Origin: Methanomassiliicoccaceae archaeon DOK
GTDB lineage: Archaea > Thermoplasmatota > Thermoplasmata > Methanomassiliicoccales > Methanomethylophilaceae
Direction: 5' to 3'
Assembly: GCA_009911715.1 (NCBI GenBank)
Contig: CP047880.1
Location: 124,001-188,000 of the forward strand
DNA: 64,000 nucleotides
A model generated the notes under the pieces. The model had not been told where the DNA came from. It saw only the letters and a list, made by a program, of their open reading frames with translations, and did not search any database. Each line of letters starts with the position of its first letter. Within the stretch, counting starts at the first letter, position 1. The position numbers and the translations under genes are program-made. Below, one piece after another: positions 9,433 to 17,149 of the stretch.

Positions 9433-9819
9433 ATGTACTGCCAGAACTGCGGTTCTCAACTGCCGGACAGTGCGAAGTTCTGTGACCGCTGCGGAGCCAA
9501 GGTGGGAACGGACACGGAGCGCAGCAACGGCAACACCGAGTACAACATGGCATCGATCATGGTCAACAAGAAGAGCGAGGCTCTGGCCCTGATCCTGTCA
9601 CTTCTGATTCCGGGTCTGGGGCAGATATACAACGGGCAGGTCTCGAAGGGTGCAATGATGATTGTCGCTGCGATCGTGTGCGCAGTTCTGATCTTCGTGT
9701 TCTTCCCCATAGGGATACTGTACATCGTGCTCTGGATCTACGCGATGTACGATGCGTTCAAGGACGCCAAGGAGTACAACCAGTACCTTCTCAGTCACAA
9801 CGGCAACCCGCCCTGGTGA
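9433..9819 (+). CDS. Zinc-ribbon plus TM2-domain membrane protein
   Basis: This 128-residue protein starts with a double-CxxC zinc ribbon (CQNCG...FCDRCG, residues 3-22). After a short polar linker comes a TM2-type hairpin: LSLLIPGLGQIYNGQVSKGA followed by a long hydrophobic segment and IYAMYDAFKDAKEYN. Two to three membrane helices are likely, with the ribbon in the cytoplasm. TM2 proteins have no established common function. It is transcribed divergently from the DUF3089 gene from a very short shared promoter region. Confidence 0.85.
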   Translation: MYCQNCGSQLPDSAKFCDRCGAKVGTDTERSNGNTEYNMASIMVNKKSEALALILSLLIPGLGQIYNGQVSKGAMMIVAAIVCAVLIFVFFPIGILYIVLWIYAMYDAFKDAKEYNQYLLSHNGNPPW

Positions 9820-9901
9820 GGGTGCCGGACTCCAAACTCCTTATTTTTCAATACGACTCACACGGACCGTGCATCCCGGTTCCACTGAGGGTGCGATGCA
9901 G

Positions 9902-10738
9902 TCAGCATCCGCGCTGTCTCTGGCATGAGGGACATGATACGCTGCTCCTCCCGCCGATGACCCTGCGGACGAGGGTCGTCCCGCAGACGGGACAGGGCTC
10001 GCCGCCATGGGCGTATATGCGGATGTAGGGGGTGTTGCGGTACTCCCTGCCCCTGCCCTCGAGCCAGTCCTCGGCGGAGATCTCGTTCTTCTCGACGAAG
10101 AACTCCAGTGTGCGCGGAATCTCATCCGCAAGGTGTGTCCAATCCCCGTGTCCTAGCAGATTGGCGGGACACGCTGGGTCGATGCCGGTGGCGAACAGGA
10201 TCTCGTCGGAGTAGATGTTGCCTATCCCCGCGACCACGCTCTGGTCGAGGAGACATTCTTTGATAGCCCTCCTGCTGCTGCCGATGCGGCCCTCCAGGTA
10301 TTCCGCGGTGAATGACGGGTCGAACGGCTCCGGTCCCAGCTTCGACAGGCCGGTGCAGTCGTCGTCCTCGCCCTCTGCGAGGAGCCAGAAGCGTCCGAAA
10401 CGGCGGGTGTCGGAGAACCGCAGCTCCATGCCGTCGTCAAGACGCACGACGATGTGGGTGTGGGGGTCTTCAGGGCGGTCATGCGGGGCAACCACCAGGC
10501 ACCCTGTCATGCGCATATGCATGACCATCCTTTCTCCGTCGTCGAGCTGGGCGGTCAGGATCTTGCCGCGACGGGTCAGGTCGGTGAACCTTCTGCCCGT
10601 CAGGCGCTGTACGAACCTGTCCGGATCCGGGCTCCCGATGACCTTGGGGTGTCTGACCGATACGGAGGCCACCCTGCGGCCTACGATCTGCGGTCCCACG
10701 ACACGTCTGACAGTCTCTATCTCCGGGAGTTCGGGCAT
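9902..10738 (-). CDS. mutM: Formamidopyrimidine-DNA glycosylase (Fpg/MutM)
   Basis: The 278-residue protein begins MPELPEIETVRR, with the catalytic Pro2 and Glu3 of the Fpg/Nei family. It has RRGKIL (the catalytic-lysine loop), HMRMTG (strand-insertion loop), the helix-two-turn-helix (VAGIGNIYSDEILF) and a C-terminal CxxC-CxxC zinc finger (CPVCG...CPSC). It should excise 8-oxoguanine and formamidopyrimidines in base excision repair. Length and motifs match bacterial MutM, a family uncommon in archaea, so bacterial origin is likely. It lies 7 bp after the truncated radical SAM gene on the same strand. Confidence 0.93.
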   Translation of the reverse strand: MPELPEIETVRRVVGPQIVGRRVASVSVRHPKVIGSPDPDRFVQRLTGRRFTDLTRRGKILTAQLDDGERMVMHMRMTGCLVVAPHDRPEDPHTHIVVRLDDGMELRFSDTRRFGRFWLLAEGEDDDCTGLSKLGPEPFDPSFTAEYLEGRIGSSRRAIKECLLDQSVVAGIGNIYSDEILFATGIDPACPANLLGHGDWTHLADEIPRTLEFFVEKNEISAEDWLEGRGREYRNTPYIRIYAHGGEPCPVCGTTLVRRVIGGRSSVSCPSCQRQRGC

Positions 10739-10745
10739 TCGGATC

Positions 10746-11390
10746 TCAGCTCCTCGATGACTTCCTTATCCGCTCGTGGTAGAAGTAGTTGACAACGATC
10801 GGAGGGGCGTCGAACGGCCTGGACATGCTGTCGTCGTTGGTCACGTACTCGAGTCCCTGATCCTCGGAGAATCTGCGCATCTCCTCGTCCAGGTCCTCCC
10901 AGTAGCTCAGGTCCCTGCGGTTGTATATGCGGTCGTACAGGGGGACTAGGTCCGGGCGCTTCTCCGCGATGTAGCCCAGTATGTCCGATTTGAACGACCC
11001 TCTCAGATTGAGGTTCTCCAGCCAGATCATGTTGCATATGTCCTTCGCACGCAGCACGATCTCCCGCGGGTCGGTTATACCCGGGAAATTGGGGGATATG
11101 AAACACGTCGTGCGGATGCCTGCGTCATGGAATCTCCTCATGGCCTCCAGACTCCTCTCCACGGGCACAGCCCTGTCCATGTCTTCGCGGAACCCCTCGT
11201 CCAAGGTGTTGATGGACCAGGAGACGCGGGCGTCGGGGAACGAGGCTATGAGGTCCAGGTCGCGGAGGACCAGATCGGATTTGGTGGCGATGCTGATTCT
11301 CGCTCCGCTGCCCTGCAGCTGCTTGAGCAGTGCGTGCGTCCGCCCGTGTTGACGATCACCTGGCGGCTCCCCCGTTTCCGTCGTTTGCAT
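10746..11390 (-). pseudogene. Radical SAM protein (SPL-like), N-terminal half missing
   Basis: From about residue 20 the sequence matches the middle and C-terminal part of SPL/Rv2578c-like radical SAM proteins: LLKQLQGSGARISIATKSDL, VSWSINTLDEGFREDMD, RSLEAMRRFHDAGI, and the W.ENLNLRGS segment. The N-terminal ~100 residues with the CxxxCxxC iron-sulfur motif are absent. Homology begins near 11350, inside the 3' end of the TetR gene, and the apparent ATG 11390 gives ~18 residues of unrelated sequence. A deletion probably fused the remnant to this spot. The protein cannot be a working radical SAM enzyme. MutM follows immediately. Confidence 0.75.
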
Positions 11391-12030
11391 CCGGGCAGTA
11401 TCTGTCCAGGCACATGACTATGAAGTCGCGGATGGCCTCCCTGAAGTCCAGCGGGTCCGTGCTGAGGTTTGCCATGTCCAGGGCCTTCCAGGCAGGGGGG
11501 CTCTTCAAGCAGTACGCGTTGAGGCCAACGGCTTGGAAGTACACGGTCGTGTACAGTTTCGTGGCCGAGTCCCTGTCGATGTGCAGCTGCCCCTGCAGCA
11601 TGTCGAGGATGCGCCCGAGGTCGTCGTAGTACTGCCTCTTGTACAGTGCCAGACGCTCCACGGATACGTTGGTCTCGATGATGGACAGCAGGATGTCCCC
11701 GTACCTCAGGAAGTCGCGGTGCGCGTTGAGAATGCCCGCCCACACCTCCGCGAAGACGTTGAGGGGATACGAGCATCCCTCGGGGAAGGCGGCCATCATG
11801 GCGTCGAAGTACTCCTTGCGCTTGTCGGAGGACAGCTCGAGGAAGATCTCCTCCTTCGTGGCGGCGTACTTGTATATCTGGGTGCGGGAGCAGCCGAGGG
11901 CATCCGCCAGGGCCGAGAGGGTGATCCTGTGGTAGGGTTCGCGGTTGAACATGGCGTCCGCCGCATCCTTGATCTCCTGCATGCGCTGTTCCTTCTGCTC
12001 GTCGCTCCTGGCTCTCTTGAAGTCGCTCAT
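11356..12030 (-). CDS. TetR-family transcriptional regulator
   Basis: The 224-residue protein has a TetR N-terminal DNA-binding domain (EIKDAADAMFNREPYHRITL, then SALADALGCSRTQIYKYAATKEEIF, residues ~18-65) and a helical ligand-binding domain ending in FIVMCLDRYCPDAND. ATG 12030 is chosen because it lies next to the TetR start; the frame extends upstream but codes for AT-rich non-protein-like sequence. It is divergent from the cupin and carboxymuconolactone decarboxylase genes and probably represses them and itself. Its C-terminal codons overlap the truncated radical SAM frame. Confidence 0.9.
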   Translation of the reverse strand: MSDFKRARSDEQKEQRMQEIKDAADAMFNREPYHRITLSALADALGCSRTQIYKYAATKEEIFLELSSDKRKEYFDAMMAAFPEGCSYPLNVFAEVWAGILNAHRDFLRYGDILLSIIETNVSVERLALYKRQYYDDLGRILDMLQGQLHIDRDSATKLYTTVYFQAVGLNAYCLKSPPAWKALDMANLSTDPLDFREAIRDFIVMCLDRYCPDANDGNGGAAR

Positions 12031-12060
12031 CGTACTGTCCCTTCCATCGGGATGACTAAT

Positions 12061-12160
12061 GATAAGGCTGTTCAGATATTTTATCTTATAAAACAAAAGA
12101 TATTTTAACAAGATATTAAGATTTATCATGTACTTTATACGGGAGAACATCCCGAGAGGT
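12061..12160. promoter_or_regulatory. Divergent promoter/operator region between TetR and cupin genes
   Basis: This AT-rich stretch holds three direct AGATATT copies (12074, 12098, 12111). The first is part of the palindrome AGATA-TTT-TATCT (12074-12086). TATA-like elements face both ways (CTTATAAAAC and CTTTATAC). Layout fits a TetR operator controlling both genes. Confidence 0.55.
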
Positions 12161-12167
12161 TGAGAAC

Positions 12168-12614
12168 ATGGACACGAAAGCCGGTGCATCGAAGGATGAC
12201 AAGTGCGCGGATGCCAGAGGAGGGATGTTCGGACTGGGGGAGCCCAACGACGCCTTCGCCCAGTACTTCATAGGCCAGAGCTATCTGAGCATCCTCACGA
12301 GAGAGGGCGTGTTCACAGCCAACGTCACATTCGAGCCCGGATGCAGGAACAACTGGCACATCCATCATGCCGAGACCGGCGGGGGACAGATCCTCCTCTG
12401 CACCAGCGGCAGGGGATGGTACCAGGCGTGGGGGGAGAAGGCCAGGGGGCTGCATCCCGGCGACGTCGTGTACATCCCCGCAGGGGTAAAGCACTGGCAC
12501 GGTGCGGCCAGGGACAGCTGGTTCTCGCACGTGGCGATCGAGGTCCCGGGCAAGGGCACCCGTAACGAATGGCTCGAGCCCGTGGACGACAAGCAGTACG
12601 CGGAGCTTGAGTGA
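12168..12614 (+). CDS. Cupin-domain protein linked to carboxymuconolactone decarboxylase
   Basis: This 148-residue single-domain cupin has NNWHIHHAETGGGQILLCTSG (metal-binding H-x-H...E, residues ~61-75) and PGDVVYIPAGVKHWHGA (second motif with His). It matches cupins encoded beside carboxymuconolactone decarboxylase-family proteins, usually as quinone- or redox-responsive pairs; the substrate is unknown. ATG 12168 is preceded by GAGAGGTTGAG. It is the first gene of a likely two-gene operon opposite the TetR regulator. It lacks a signal peptide. Confidence 0.88.
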   Translation: MDTKAGASKDDKCADARGGMFGLGEPNDAFAQYFIGQSYLSILTREGVFTANVTFEPGCRNNWHIHHAETGGGQILLCTSGRGWYQAWGEKARGLHPGDVVYIPAGVKHWHGAARDSWFSHVAIEVPGKGTRNEWLEPVDDKQYAELE

Positions 12615-12696
12615 TTCCAGCCATCCGGCGTAGAGCGCGGCCATGGCGCATGGGATGCCGGATCGTCGAGACGAATGTAGACAGGAGTGGGTCGAA

Positions 12697-13401
12697 ATGA
12701 AGCATGCTTCGTTTTTCAGAGATCAGGACAAGGAGATCTCGGGTATAGTCTCGAGGTTCCTGGACGAATCCATGTCGGAGTCCGGCGACGCACTGGATGC
12801 GCGCAGGGCGCATCTCGCCGTGCTGGCGTCGCTGATCGGATGCCAGGGGCTGGACGCGTTCCGTGCGGAGCTCGCGGTGGCGCTGGACGACGGGCTGAGG
12901 CCGGAGGAGGCCAGGGAGGTCGTCTGCCAGTCGATCGCGTATCTGGGTGTCGGGAGGTCCGCGCCGTTCGTCACCGCAATGTACGACGTGTTCGCCGAGC
13001 ACGGCGTCAAAGCTCTGGAGAGCGCTGGGATGCTGCCGGACGACGAGAGGGTCGGACGCGGGTCCAGTATCCAGGCGGAGATGTTCGGGGATTTCATGAA
13101 GGATGCCTGGAAGGCGGGGACCGTCAACCGCTGGCTGGCGGCCAACTGCTTCGGGGACTACTACACCCGTGGGAATCTGACCCTGGCGGATCGCGAGATG
13201 GCCACGTTCTGCTATCTCATGGCGCAGGGAGGCTGCGAGCCACAGCTCGAGGCGCACATCAAGGGGAACATGAACATGGGGAACGACACGGGGGTCCTGC
13301 GCGAGGTCGTGCTCCGCTGTCTTCCGTATCTGGGGTATCCGCGCAGCCTCAACGCCATGGCGTGCATCGCCCGTGTGGAAGCCGAGGGGCAGGAGAGTTG
13401 A
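12697..13401 (+). CDS. Carboxymuconolactone decarboxylase-family protein
   Basis: The 234-residue protein contains two copies of the AhpD/CMD helical unit. The first is LASLIGCQGLDAFRAELAVA...EEAREVVCQSIAYLGVG, the second TLADREMATFCYLMAQGGCE through EVVLRCLPYLGYPRSLNA. Such fusions are usually annotated as 4-carboxymuconolactone decarboxylase, but many act as AhpD-like peroxidase or unknown redox enzymes, and no aromatic catabolism gene is nearby. ATG 12697 is chosen because GGAG sits upstream and the protein-like sequence begins there. It follows the cupin gene in the same orientation. Confidence 0.85.
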   Translation: MKHASFFRDQDKEISGIVSRFLDESMSESGDALDARRAHLAVLASLIGCQGLDAFRAELAVALDDGLRPEEAREVVCQSIAYLGVGRSAPFVTAMYDVFAEHGVKALESAGMLPDDERVGRGSSIQAEMFGDFMKDAWKAGTVNRWLAANCFGDYYTRGNLTLADREMATFCYLMAQGGCEPQLEAHIKGNMNMGNDTGVLREVVLRCLPYLGYPRSLNAMACIARVEAEGQES

Positions 13402-13558
13402 GGAGGATGCTCTCCTGTCTCTCGATATATACCATGACGTCCAAGATATGTATCACTATGTAATGTAAGCAGGAAAGCTTCAACACACACGTATCACGTT
13501 TCCCATTCAAGGTGTTCGTCTGAAAGGATCTGGTCGCGGGGATGGTGTCCATGAGGAG

Positions 13559-14317
13559 ATGGAACGCTACAGGGACGCCATCGACAGACGGTCCAACGCC
13601 CGCATGGCCAGGGAGGAGGCTGACGGCACCGTATTCTTCAAAGGTCCCGTCGAGACCCTCACCCAGGAGCTGAAGCTTGTCGACGGGGACCTGATCCTCA
13701 TACAGTGGGTCGCCGGAGGTGACAGCGACGGCGGAGACAACCACGGCTACAGACTGAGGAGGCTCGACGGCTACAGGTGGGGCAGGAGGACCATAAGGAT
13801 GTCAGGAGAGTTCCACTACCAGTGGGCGGTGAACCTGCACCGGGTGAACGTGCGGAAGGCCCGCATCGTCAGGAAGACCGTCCGTGTCAGGCTCCCGGTC
13901 GAGAACGAGCACATCCTCAGGGCGGAGTTGGAGAGGGCACTCCGTCGGTCCGAGACTGTTGGCCGGACCCCGGCATCCGTCAGAGCCGGCCAGTACCTCG
14001 AGATGGAGATCGCCCCGATCGGGCGCGCCCTGGCGATCACCGCGAGGCTTCCGGGGAAGGCGGTCCACTGGATCCGCTACAGGGATGTCGACGGGGTGCT
14101 GCTGGGATTCGAGGAGTCCGACGGGAAGCACTATCCCTGCTACTCGTTCTCCCTTCCCGACGGGACCGAGACCGTCAGAGTGGACACCCATGCTGCCGTC
14201 GAGGACCTGGTGGACGAGCAGATGGCGATGCGCATCCTGCACAGGAAGTGCCCGAGGGACGTCAGGGTCAGGTGCTCCAGGCGCGATCCCGGGGACAGCC
14301 GCTGCGTCTACGTCTGA
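13559..14317 (+). CDS. Hypothetical protein, tandem paralogue A
   Basis: I do not recognise this 252-residue basic protein. It has no membrane segment or signal peptide. Conserved points shared with the next gene are GTVFFxGPVETLxxELKL (residues ~23-42), a RLD-x-x-x-SGEF stretch, a VR.P.ENE..LR helix, then EMEI, a GFE...HYP.(Y/F)SF strand, and a C-terminal RDVRVR..R..P.D..CVYV. The pattern suggests two beta-rich halves joined by a helix. It starts at ATG 13559 after an AGGAG-like sequence. Confidence 0.7.
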   Translation: MERYRDAIDRRSNARMAREEADGTVFFKGPVETLTQELKLVDGDLILIQWVAGGDSDGGDNHGYRLRRLDGYRWGRRTIRMSGEFHYQWAVNLHRVNVRKARIVRKTVRVRLPVENEHILRAELERALRRSETVGRTPASVRAGQYLEMEIAPIGRALAITARLPGKAVHWIRYRDVDGVLLGFEESDGKHYPCYSFSLPDGTETVRVDTHAAVEDLVDEQMAMRILHRKCPRDVRVRCSRRDPGDSRCVYV

Positions 14318-14391
14318 TTCCCGACTATATACGGTATGGAGAATCCCCAGACAACCATCAACTAAGCGTCCGTGCATTTCGTGACGGTCGC

Positions 14392-15171
14392 ATGTTCGGT
14401 GGTTCCAGAGAGCGCAGGGAGAAGGCGATGGCCGACTACCAGGCACGTATCCGTTCGAGGATGGACGAGGAGGTCGGAGAAGGCACCGTGTTCTTCTGCG
14501 GGCCTGTGGAAACCCTCCGCAGGGAACTGAAGCTCACTCCGAAGGGCGATCTGGTGTACATCGAACGTGTGTGCACCGGAGCCGAGGACATGGATGAGAC
14601 GAGGGCGTACAAACTCATAAGGCTGGATTCATGGGAGCTGACCGAAAAGGGGTTGAAGTTCTCGGGGGAGTTCATGTACGACCACGATGACCATCTCTGG
14701 GGCGTTAGAGACAGTCGTTCCCGTCCCGTTCGCAGGAGGATCAGGGTGCCGCCGCCTCTGGAAAACGTCGATGCGCTACGGGATGTTCTGGGCACGATTT
14801 CCAAGTCATCAGGGGCATGCACCTCCGGCGGGGAGTCCGGAAGTCTGTTCGTGGAGATGGAGGTTCTCGAGCCGATTGCGGGAATCGGTCTCTCGACGGT
14901 TGCGCCACCCATATGGCTCTCGTCTGCACTGCTTTATGCCAGAACCGAAGGGGCCCTCGAAGGGTTCGAGGTCATAAGAGGCAGGCACCATCCAAGGTTC
15001 AGTTTCACCGACAGGGGAGGTTCCAGGCACTCATCTGTCGATCTGCGCCACCCTCTGGAGGACTCATACGATGACGTGGTCATCATGCTTATGGTCCGCG
15101 GTGACTTTCCTCGCAGGATCTCTGTGAGGTACAGGCGCAGCAATCCTGATGATTGTTATTGCGAACTATGA
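14392..15171 (+). CDS. Hypothetical protein, tandem paralogue B
   Basis: This 259-residue protein aligns along its whole length with the preceding gene: GTVFFCGPVETLRRELKL, KLIRLDSWELTEKGLKFSGE, ENVDALRDVL, LEGFEVIRGRHHPRFSF, and the C-terminal RRISVRYRRSNPDDCYCEL. The two have diverged well below half identity by eye, so the duplication is old. ATG 14392 is used; ATG 14428 is a possible shorter start. Function is unknown. It ends next to an AT-rich inverted-repeat region. Confidence 0.7.
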   Translation: MFGGSRERREKAMADYQARIRSRMDEEVGEGTVFFCGPVETLRRELKLTPKGDLVYIERVCTGAEDMDETRAYKLIRLDSWELTEKGLKFSGEFMYDHDDHLWGVRDSRSRPVRRRIRVPPPLENVDALRDVLGTISKSSGACTSGGESGSLFVEMEVLEPIAGIGLSTVAPPIWLSSALLYARTEGALEGFEVIRGRHHPRFSFTDRGGSRHSSVDLRHPLEDSYDDVVIMLMVRGDFPRRISVRYRRSNPDDCYCEL

Positions 15172-15240
15172 TAGTCAAGATGACGTCGATTAACATTATA
15201 CTTGAAATATTCAATTATCTAACCATGTTAAAAACATATT

Positions 15241-15290
15241 CGATAGTGATTAATTTATAAAACAGACAATTGTTTAAAAAATCACTATCG
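15241..15290. repeat. 11-bp inverted repeat in a convergent intergenic gap
   Basis: CGATAGTGATT (15241-15251) pairs with AATCACTATCG (15280-15290) across an AT-rich loop containing a TTTATAAAAC element. It lies between paralogue B and the convergent winged-helix gene. It could be a bidirectional terminator or a protein-binding site. Confidence 0.6.
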
Positions 15291-15373
15291 ATAGTAACTT
15301 AGTGACAGTCGTGAGCAGATGATGCTTCTATGACTTGTCGTTTTTTTTGCAAAATGTAAGGTCTTCAGGGGCA

Positions 15374-15679
15374 TTAGAGGAGTTTTCTGAGCTCCTCTAT
15401 CTTCCCAGCGAGGTCGTCGATATACCGCGAGATCTCGTTCATGAATCCGTCGTAGCGGTCGGTGACGGTGGCGCCGTCGGGCGTGGCGTGGATGATCCCC
15501 TGCTGTTCGAGAAGTTTCAGGGAGTACCTCACCCTGTGCTTCGGTATTCCCGTCATCTCCGACAGTCTGATCAGACCGACGGGCTGGTTCTCCCTGACGG
15601 TCTTCAGGATGGATATGTGCCTCTCAAGGAGTTCGACGTCCTCACTGAGCGATCCGACTGGATCTCTGTTCTCAGTCAT
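15374..15679 (-). CDS. Small winged-helix transcriptional regulator
   Basis: This 101-residue protein has a helix-turn-helix at residues ~32-65 (VGLIRLSEMTGIPKHRVRY, SLKLLEQQGII) followed by a short wing (ATPDGATVTD) and a C-terminal helix (NEISRYIDDLAGKIEELRKL) that looks like a dimerising coiled coil. It resembles small archaeal PadR/MarR-like regulators of unknown target. It lies downstream of the 55-residue Cys/Trp-rich gene on the same strand. Confidence 0.75.
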   Translation of the reverse strand: MTENRDPVGSLSEDVELLERHISILKTVRENQPVGLIRLSEMTGIPKHRVRYSLKLLEQQGIIHATPDGATVTDRYDGFMNEISRYIDDLAGKIEELRKLL

Positions 15680-15750
15680 GTGACGTCATACCTCCGGCCA
15701 TAATCTCCGATAATGGATTGAAAAGGAAGGGTTTGAGGAAGGGTCCCGGC

Positions 15751-15918
15751 TCAGCGGCCGTACCACTTCTGCTTGCCCCACTTGTTGTAGTTTGCCCACC
15801 ATCCCTGGACGATGGATCCGCAGCAGTCCAGAGCCTTCTGCTCGGCGTCCGGGCCCTTGTAGGTCTTGTGGCAGTTCAGGCACTGCCACACGAGTTCGGG
15901 CTGTTTCTCAGCTTTCAT
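15751..15918 (-). CDS. Small Cys/Trp-rich protein, 55 residues
   Basis: The minus strand from ATG 15918 to TGA 15751 encodes 55 residues. They include WQCLNCHKTYKGPD, LDCCGSIVQGWWANYNKWG and the end KQKWYGR. The CxxC plus CC pair could form a small zinc site, and the tryptophan-rich tail is unusual. The composition is protein-like: no rare codons were noticed and the frame uses G/C third positions like its neighbours. I do not recognise a family. It probably shares a transcript with the winged-helix gene downstream. Confidence 0.65.
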   Translation of the reverse strand: MKAEKQPELVWQCLNCHKTYKGPDAEQKALDCCGSIVQGWWANYNKWGKQKWYGR

Positions 15919-16091
15919 CGGCGTGGAATTAGGGAGGACGATATTAAAGCTTACGCGTCATCTGGCGCTGGCACAGCAGTCCGGTCAATGACCCAGGGTA
16001 CGTAAATCCGACAACCCGGGCGGCGTTCCGTCGGTTGTCAATCTGCATCGTCCGTTCTATGGACTGGCAATGTGGCTGGTCAAAAAATTCA

Positions 16092-16099
16092 TTATATAC
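16092..16099 (+). promoter_or_regulatory. TATA box of regulator gene at 16123
   Basis: TTATATAC lies 23 nt before ATG 16123, consistent with a leaderless mRNA. Confidence 0.6.
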
Positions 16100-16122
16100 T
16101 TTCGAACCCATCAACTAGGACC

Positions 16123-16623
16123 ATGAACAGAATCAAGGTCATCAACGAACCGTCTGAGCTGGTCCCGATGCTCAGGTCCGTTGATACACCCGTCAAAAGA
16201 GACGTTTTGAAAGAGGTGACCTTGGAGTGGAGAACAGCGGACGAGATCGAGCAGAAATACGGTCCCGAGGGCAGGGACGCCATCATCTTCTTCGAGAAGA
16301 TGAAACTGGTCGAGACACGCTGGCTGTCCAAGGACGGAGGGTACCCGGAGAAATCCTACCACACCTACTACACGTCTTTCAGCATCAACGCCCAGTGGCC
16401 GGTATATGAGATCAGCGATGTTCTCACCGCGGCGATGATGAGCGACGAGGAGTACGCGGAGATCGAGACCAAGATCCTAGAAGAGGTGGGGAAGGACGGA
16501 AGGTTCTCAGGCGACATAGCCGAGTCCCTGGGCCTCTCCTCAACTATGCTGAAGAGCCTTGTCCGCAGGTCCGTCAAGATGGATTACCGCGGACACAGGA
16601 TAGAACTGATCCACGAAGAGTAA
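16123..16623 (+). CDS. ArsR-like archaeal transcriptional regulator
   Basis: This 166-residue protein begins NRIKVINEPSELVPMLR and continues with SVDTPVKRDVLKEVTLEWR, TADEIEQKYGPEGRDAIIFFEKM as the winged-helix region, a central YHTYYTSFSINAQW strand pair, and a second helical unit (GDIAESLGLSSTMLKSLVRR). I place it in a group of archaeal ArsR-like regulators found in methanogens; the signal is unknown. It is the first gene of an apparent operon with trm56, 4 bp downstream, and an HD-domain protein. Confidence 0.75.
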   Translation: MNRIKVINEPSELVPMLRSVDTPVKRDVLKEVTLEWRTADEIEQKYGPEGRDAIIFFEKMKLVETRWLSKDGGYPEKSYHTYYTSFSINAQWPVYEISDVLTAAMMSDEEYAEIETKILEEVGKDGRFSGDIAESLGLSSTMLKSLVRRSVKMDYRGHRIELIHEE

Positions 16624-16627
16624 GCCG

Positions 16628-17149
16628 ATGTCCAACATCTGGATTATGAGGATCGGCCATCGCCCCCAGAGGGACAAGAGGGTGACCACGCATGTGGCGC
16701 TCTCCTCCAGGGCCCTCGGGGCGAAGGGCATCTACGTGGATACCGAGGACCCCGTGCTGGAGGAGAACGTCCGCAGCGTCGTCCAGAGGTTCGGGGGAGA
16801 CTACTCCATCAAGACCGGAGTGAGCTGGAAGGAGGCCACGAAGGACTTCCAGGGCAAGGTCGTCCATCTCACGATGTACGGTCAGAGGGTCGACGAGGCC
16901 CTGCCCAAGATCCCCCGCGACGAGGACATCATGATCATCGTCGGGGCGGAGAAGGTCCCGGCGGAAGTCTACCAGCGCGCGGACTTTAACGTGTCCGTGG
17001 GGAACCAGCCACATTCGGAGATTGCGGCACTGGCGATCTTCCTGGACAGGTTCACAGAGGGCAAGGCCCTGTACGCGGACCGCGGGGGAGAGCTCGAGGT
17101 GGTGCCGAACGAGAGGGGGAAGACTGTTGTCGAGCACCATACCGAATGA
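16628..17149 (+). CDS. trm56: tRNA (cytidine(56)-2'-O)-methyltransferase Trm56
   Basis: The 173-residue protein matches archaeal Trm56, a SPOUT methyltransferase that methylates the ribose of C56 in the T-loop of tRNA. Recognisable segments are MRIGHRPQRDKRVTTHVALS, RALGAKGIYVDTED, the knot region MIIVGAEKVPAEVYQRADFN and VSVGNQPHSEIAALAIFLDR. Length is typical. It follows the regulator by 4 bp and overlaps the next gene by ~23 bp if that starts at TTG 17127. Confidence 0.93.
   Translation: MSNIWIMRIGHRPQRDKRVTTHVALSSRALGAKGIYVDTEDPVLEENVRSVVQRFGGDYSIKTGVSWKEATKDFQGKVVHLTMYGQRVDEALPKIPRDEDIMIIVGAEKVPAEVYQRADFNVSVGNQPHSEIAALAIFLDRFTEGKALYADRGGELEVVPNERGKTVVEHHTE

Noticed and set aside
16010-16039. 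7-bp inverted repeat GACAACC/GGTTGTC
   Set aside because: Too short and loosely placed to support as a terminator or operator.
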